This document shows, piece after piece, positions 37,149-38,676 of a stretch of DNA of 38,676 nt. The translations under genes were made by a program, and so were the position numbers. The DNA is from an uncultured Clostridia bacterium (GTDB lineage Bacteria > Bacillota > Clostridia > Christensenellales > Aristaeellaceae), in contig CALNAU010000109.1 in the NCBI GenBank assembly GCA_937874275.1, positions 1 through 38,676 on the forward strand, given 5' to 3'. Under the pieces are notes generated by a model that saw only the letters and a program-made list of their open reading frames with translations, was not told where the DNA came from and searched no databases. The first letter of the stretch is position 1. Each line of letters begins with the position of its first letter.

Positions 37149-38588
37149 TTATAATTTTGAAATCAATGCCTCGTAGAATGCCTGCATCTTGGCCAGCGCC
37201 TTCAGGCTGATGCGCTCATCATGGCTGTGCACCAGGGCACGATCCTGCCTGGTCCACGCCAGGGCGCTGAAGCGGTACACATGCTGGCACACACGCGCGT
37301 AGTGCCTGGCATCCGTGCAGGCGGGGAACAGGTAAGGCGCAATCAGCGCCTCAGGCCAGGTGTCGGCCACCGCCTCGGTCAGCACCTGCCAGGTGCTGTC
37401 GCCAGTTATACTGGGCGGGCTGGGCTCGCTGATGGGGCGCATGGATACCTCCAGCCCCTTGCCGCGCAGCAGCCGCTCCGCCCGGCGTCGGACAGACTTG
37501 CTGTTTTCCCCCGGCAGAATGCGCACGCTGGCCGTGGCCGAAGCCTGGTCGGGCAGCACATTCACCGCTTTGGAGCCCGCCAATGCCGTAAAGGCGCAGG
37601 TGGTGCGCAGCAGGGCGTTCATCTCGCCCCCGCGCATGGCGGCCCACAGGCTGATGAAGGGGCGCAGCGGCGACAGGTTAGCATACACCAGCCGCCAGGG
37701 CAGCCGCGCGTGGCGGCCTGCATCCTCCATCAATTGGCGCACGGGCGGTGTGTAACGCAGCGGCCACGGCCAGCGCTCTATCACGCGCACTGCCGCGGCC
37801 AGCTTGCCCACCGCGGTATGCCTGGGCGGCATCGCCGCGTGGCCGGGGACGGCCCTGGCGGTAACCGTCAGCTCAGCCAGGCCCTTCTCCCCCGTGCCGA
37901 TAAGCGCGCAGGGCAGGTGCAGGCCGGGCAGGGCATCGGGCACCACGCCGCCGCCCTCATCCAGCACAAAGGCGGGCTGCACGCCCCATTCCTGCAGGGC
38001 GCTGAGGATGGCCTCGGCCGTGGGGCCCATGATTTCCTCGTCGCCAGAGAAACACAGGTAGATATCATTGAGCGGCACAAAGCCCTTGGCCATCAGCCCG
38101 TCGGCCGCCTCCATGGCGGCGGTCAGCGTGCATTTGGTATCCAGCGCGCCGCGTCCCCACACAAAGCCCTCAGCAATCTCACCGGAGAAGGGCGGCTTGG
38201 TCCAACCCTCCGCCTGCACCGGCACCACATCGTAGTGGGACATCAGCACGGCGGGCGCCTCCTGCGATTGGCCCACCCAGCGGTAGATGATGCCCTTTTG
38301 CGCCACCAGCACGCGGGCACAGTTGGCCGCCACATTGGGAAACAGCTCCTGCAGCCGCTCCTGAAAGCGGGTAAACTCCGCCGCGTCCTCCAGCGCCGGG
38401 TCGCGGTAGGCCACCGTCTGGCACTGCAACAGCTCGCCCAGCTTGACCGCGATGGGCATTTCGGGCACCGTCACCGGCCGCGGCCCCGCCTGGCGGAAAC
38501 CCGCTGGCGGCTTGAACCGCATGGTGCGATAGACCAGCCACCCCACAAACCCCAGCACCAGCAACAGGGGAATCAGCCACAGCAACAT
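37149..38588 (-). CDS. Membrane-anchored M20 family metallopeptidase (PM20D1/carboxypeptidase S type)
   Basis: A 479-aa zinc hydrolase. An N-terminal anchor LLWLIPLLLVLGFVGWLVYR (2-21) suggests attachment to the membrane. Metal ligands and catalytic residues are visible: His118 and Asp120 in SHYDVVPV, Asp150 in GRGALDTKCT, and Glu184-Glu185 in FSGDEEIMG. A later DEGGGVV and HSHDERIS near residues 455-463 complete the site. A dimerisation domain lies in the middle. The length and anchor match the PM20D1/yscS group, which act on N-acyl amino acids or C-terminal residues. GGAG lies 8 bases before ATG 38588. Upstream is a heptamer tandem repeat that enters the window edge. Whether the active site faces in or out cannot be told. 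Confidence 0.9.
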   Translation of the reverse strand: MLLWLIPLLLVLGFVGWLVYRTMRFKPPAGFRQAGPRPVTVPEMPIAVKLGELLQCQTVAYRDPALEDAAEFTRFQERLQELFPNVAANCARVLVAQKGIIYRWVGQSQEAPAVLMSHYDVVPVQAEGWTKPPFSGEIAEGFVWGRGALDTKCTLTAAMEAADGLMAKGFVPLNDIYLCFSGDEEIMGPTAEAILSALQEWGVQPAFVLDEGGGVVPDALPGLHLPCALIGTGEKGLAELTVTARAVPGHAAMPPRHTAVGKLAAAVRVIERWPWPLRYTPPVRQLMEDAGRHARLPWRLVYANLSPLRPFISLWAAMRGGEMNALLRTTCAFTALAGSKAVNVLPDQASATASVRILPGENSKSVRRRAERLLRGKGLEVSMRPISEPSPPSITGDSTWQVLTEAVADTWPEALIAPYLFPACTDARHYARVCQHVYRFSALAWTRQDRALVHSHDERISLKALAKMQAFYEALISKL

Positions 38589-38621
38589 AGTATCGCTCCG
38601 TTCGTATGTGATGGGGGAAAC

Positions 38622-38676
38622 GCGGTTAGCGGTTAGCGGTTAGCGGTTAGCGGTTAGCGGTTAGCGGTTAGCGGTT
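38622..38676. repeat. Heptamer tandem repeat GCGGTTA (runs off window)
   Basis: Seven perfect copies plus six bases of GCGGTTA fill 38622-38676 without any mismatch, up to the window edge. Read in another register it is GTTAGCG, the same family as the GTTAGNN arrays at 7959-8147. Perfect copies suggest recent expansion by slippage. It lies 34 bases upstream of the M20 peptidase start, so it may affect or contain promoter sequence. Confidence 0.95.

Noticed and set aside
38622..38676. Possible CRISPR array
   Set aside because: The unit is seven bases with no spacers, so it is a simple tandem repeat.

Overview
The window is a gene-dense, high-GC stretch of bacterial chromosome. Signals point to an anaerobic Firmicute of the Clostridia type, perhaps a high-GC Christensenellales-like gut lineage. 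These are: sigma-A promoters of TTGACA/TATAAT type with 16-18 bp spacers, strong AGGAGG-like ribosome binding sites, a PrsW-type sigma cassette, a GntR/YtrA ABC operon, an ECF-transporter S component next to a DUF3842 gene, a stand-alone NrdD-like tail protein, and GH2/GH29 glycosidases. The lineage is an inference. No rRNA, tRNA, CRISPR array, transposase or prophage gene was seen.

Layout. 1-5.3 kb: the 3' part of an alanyl-tRNA editing protein (AlaX), a GNAT acetyltransferase, an ECF sigma/anti-sigma pair, an ECF-transporter S component plus DUF3842 behind a structured leader, and a Fic toxin with a 58-aa VbhA-like antitoxin. 5.4-14.1 kb: a GH2 glycosidase, peroxiredoxin, a lipoamide-dehydrogenase-like flavoprotein, and a sugar ABC importer operon (binding protein, two permeases, FAD oxidoreductase). 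14.2-17.9 kb, minus strand: a DtxR/MntR-family metalloregulator and a self-regulated GntR-ABC-exporter operon. 18.4-23.6 kb: a five-gene overlapping operon made of a NAD synthase with a degenerate glutaminase domain, nicotinate phosphoribosyltransferase, a 2H phosphoesterase, a RhuM-Fic/Doc fusion and a methyltransferase. 23.7-26.2 kb: a YbaK deacylase, GH29 fucosidase, glutaredoxin-like protein and NrdD-tail protein. 26.4-30.2 kb: an exported FMN-binding protein, a run of hairpins, then an ECF sigma / small membrane protein / PrsW protease / seven-segment membrane protein cassette. 30.3-33.6 kb: four exported proteins of unknown function, one only 43 aa. 33.8-38.6 kb: glycerate 2-kinase, two GNATs, a tartronate-semialdehyde-reductase-like dehydrogenase and a membrane-anchored M20 peptidase. 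The window ends inside a heptamer tandem repeat.

How genes work together. The sugar importer, GH2 and GH29 enzymes suggest use of plant or host glycans. NadE and PncB give a nicotinate-to-NAD salvage route. The GarR-like dehydrogenase and the glycerate 2-kinase are consecutive steps (tartronate semialdehyde to glycerate to 2-phosphoglycerate). Two separate ECF sigma systems suggest envelope sensing.

Most interesting points: (1) a mutually exclusive hairpin pair that could hide the ribosome binding site of the ECF S component; (2) a terminator-like hairpin over the fic start codon, just after its antitoxin; (3) loss of all three glutaminase catalytic residues in NadE and its overlap-coupled operon with a Fic/Doc protein; (4) a sigma cassette carrying its own PrsW protease but no recognisable anti-sigma domain; (5) a block of seven hairpins at 27.5-27.8 kb; (6) GTTAGNN heptad repeats at two distant intergenic sites.
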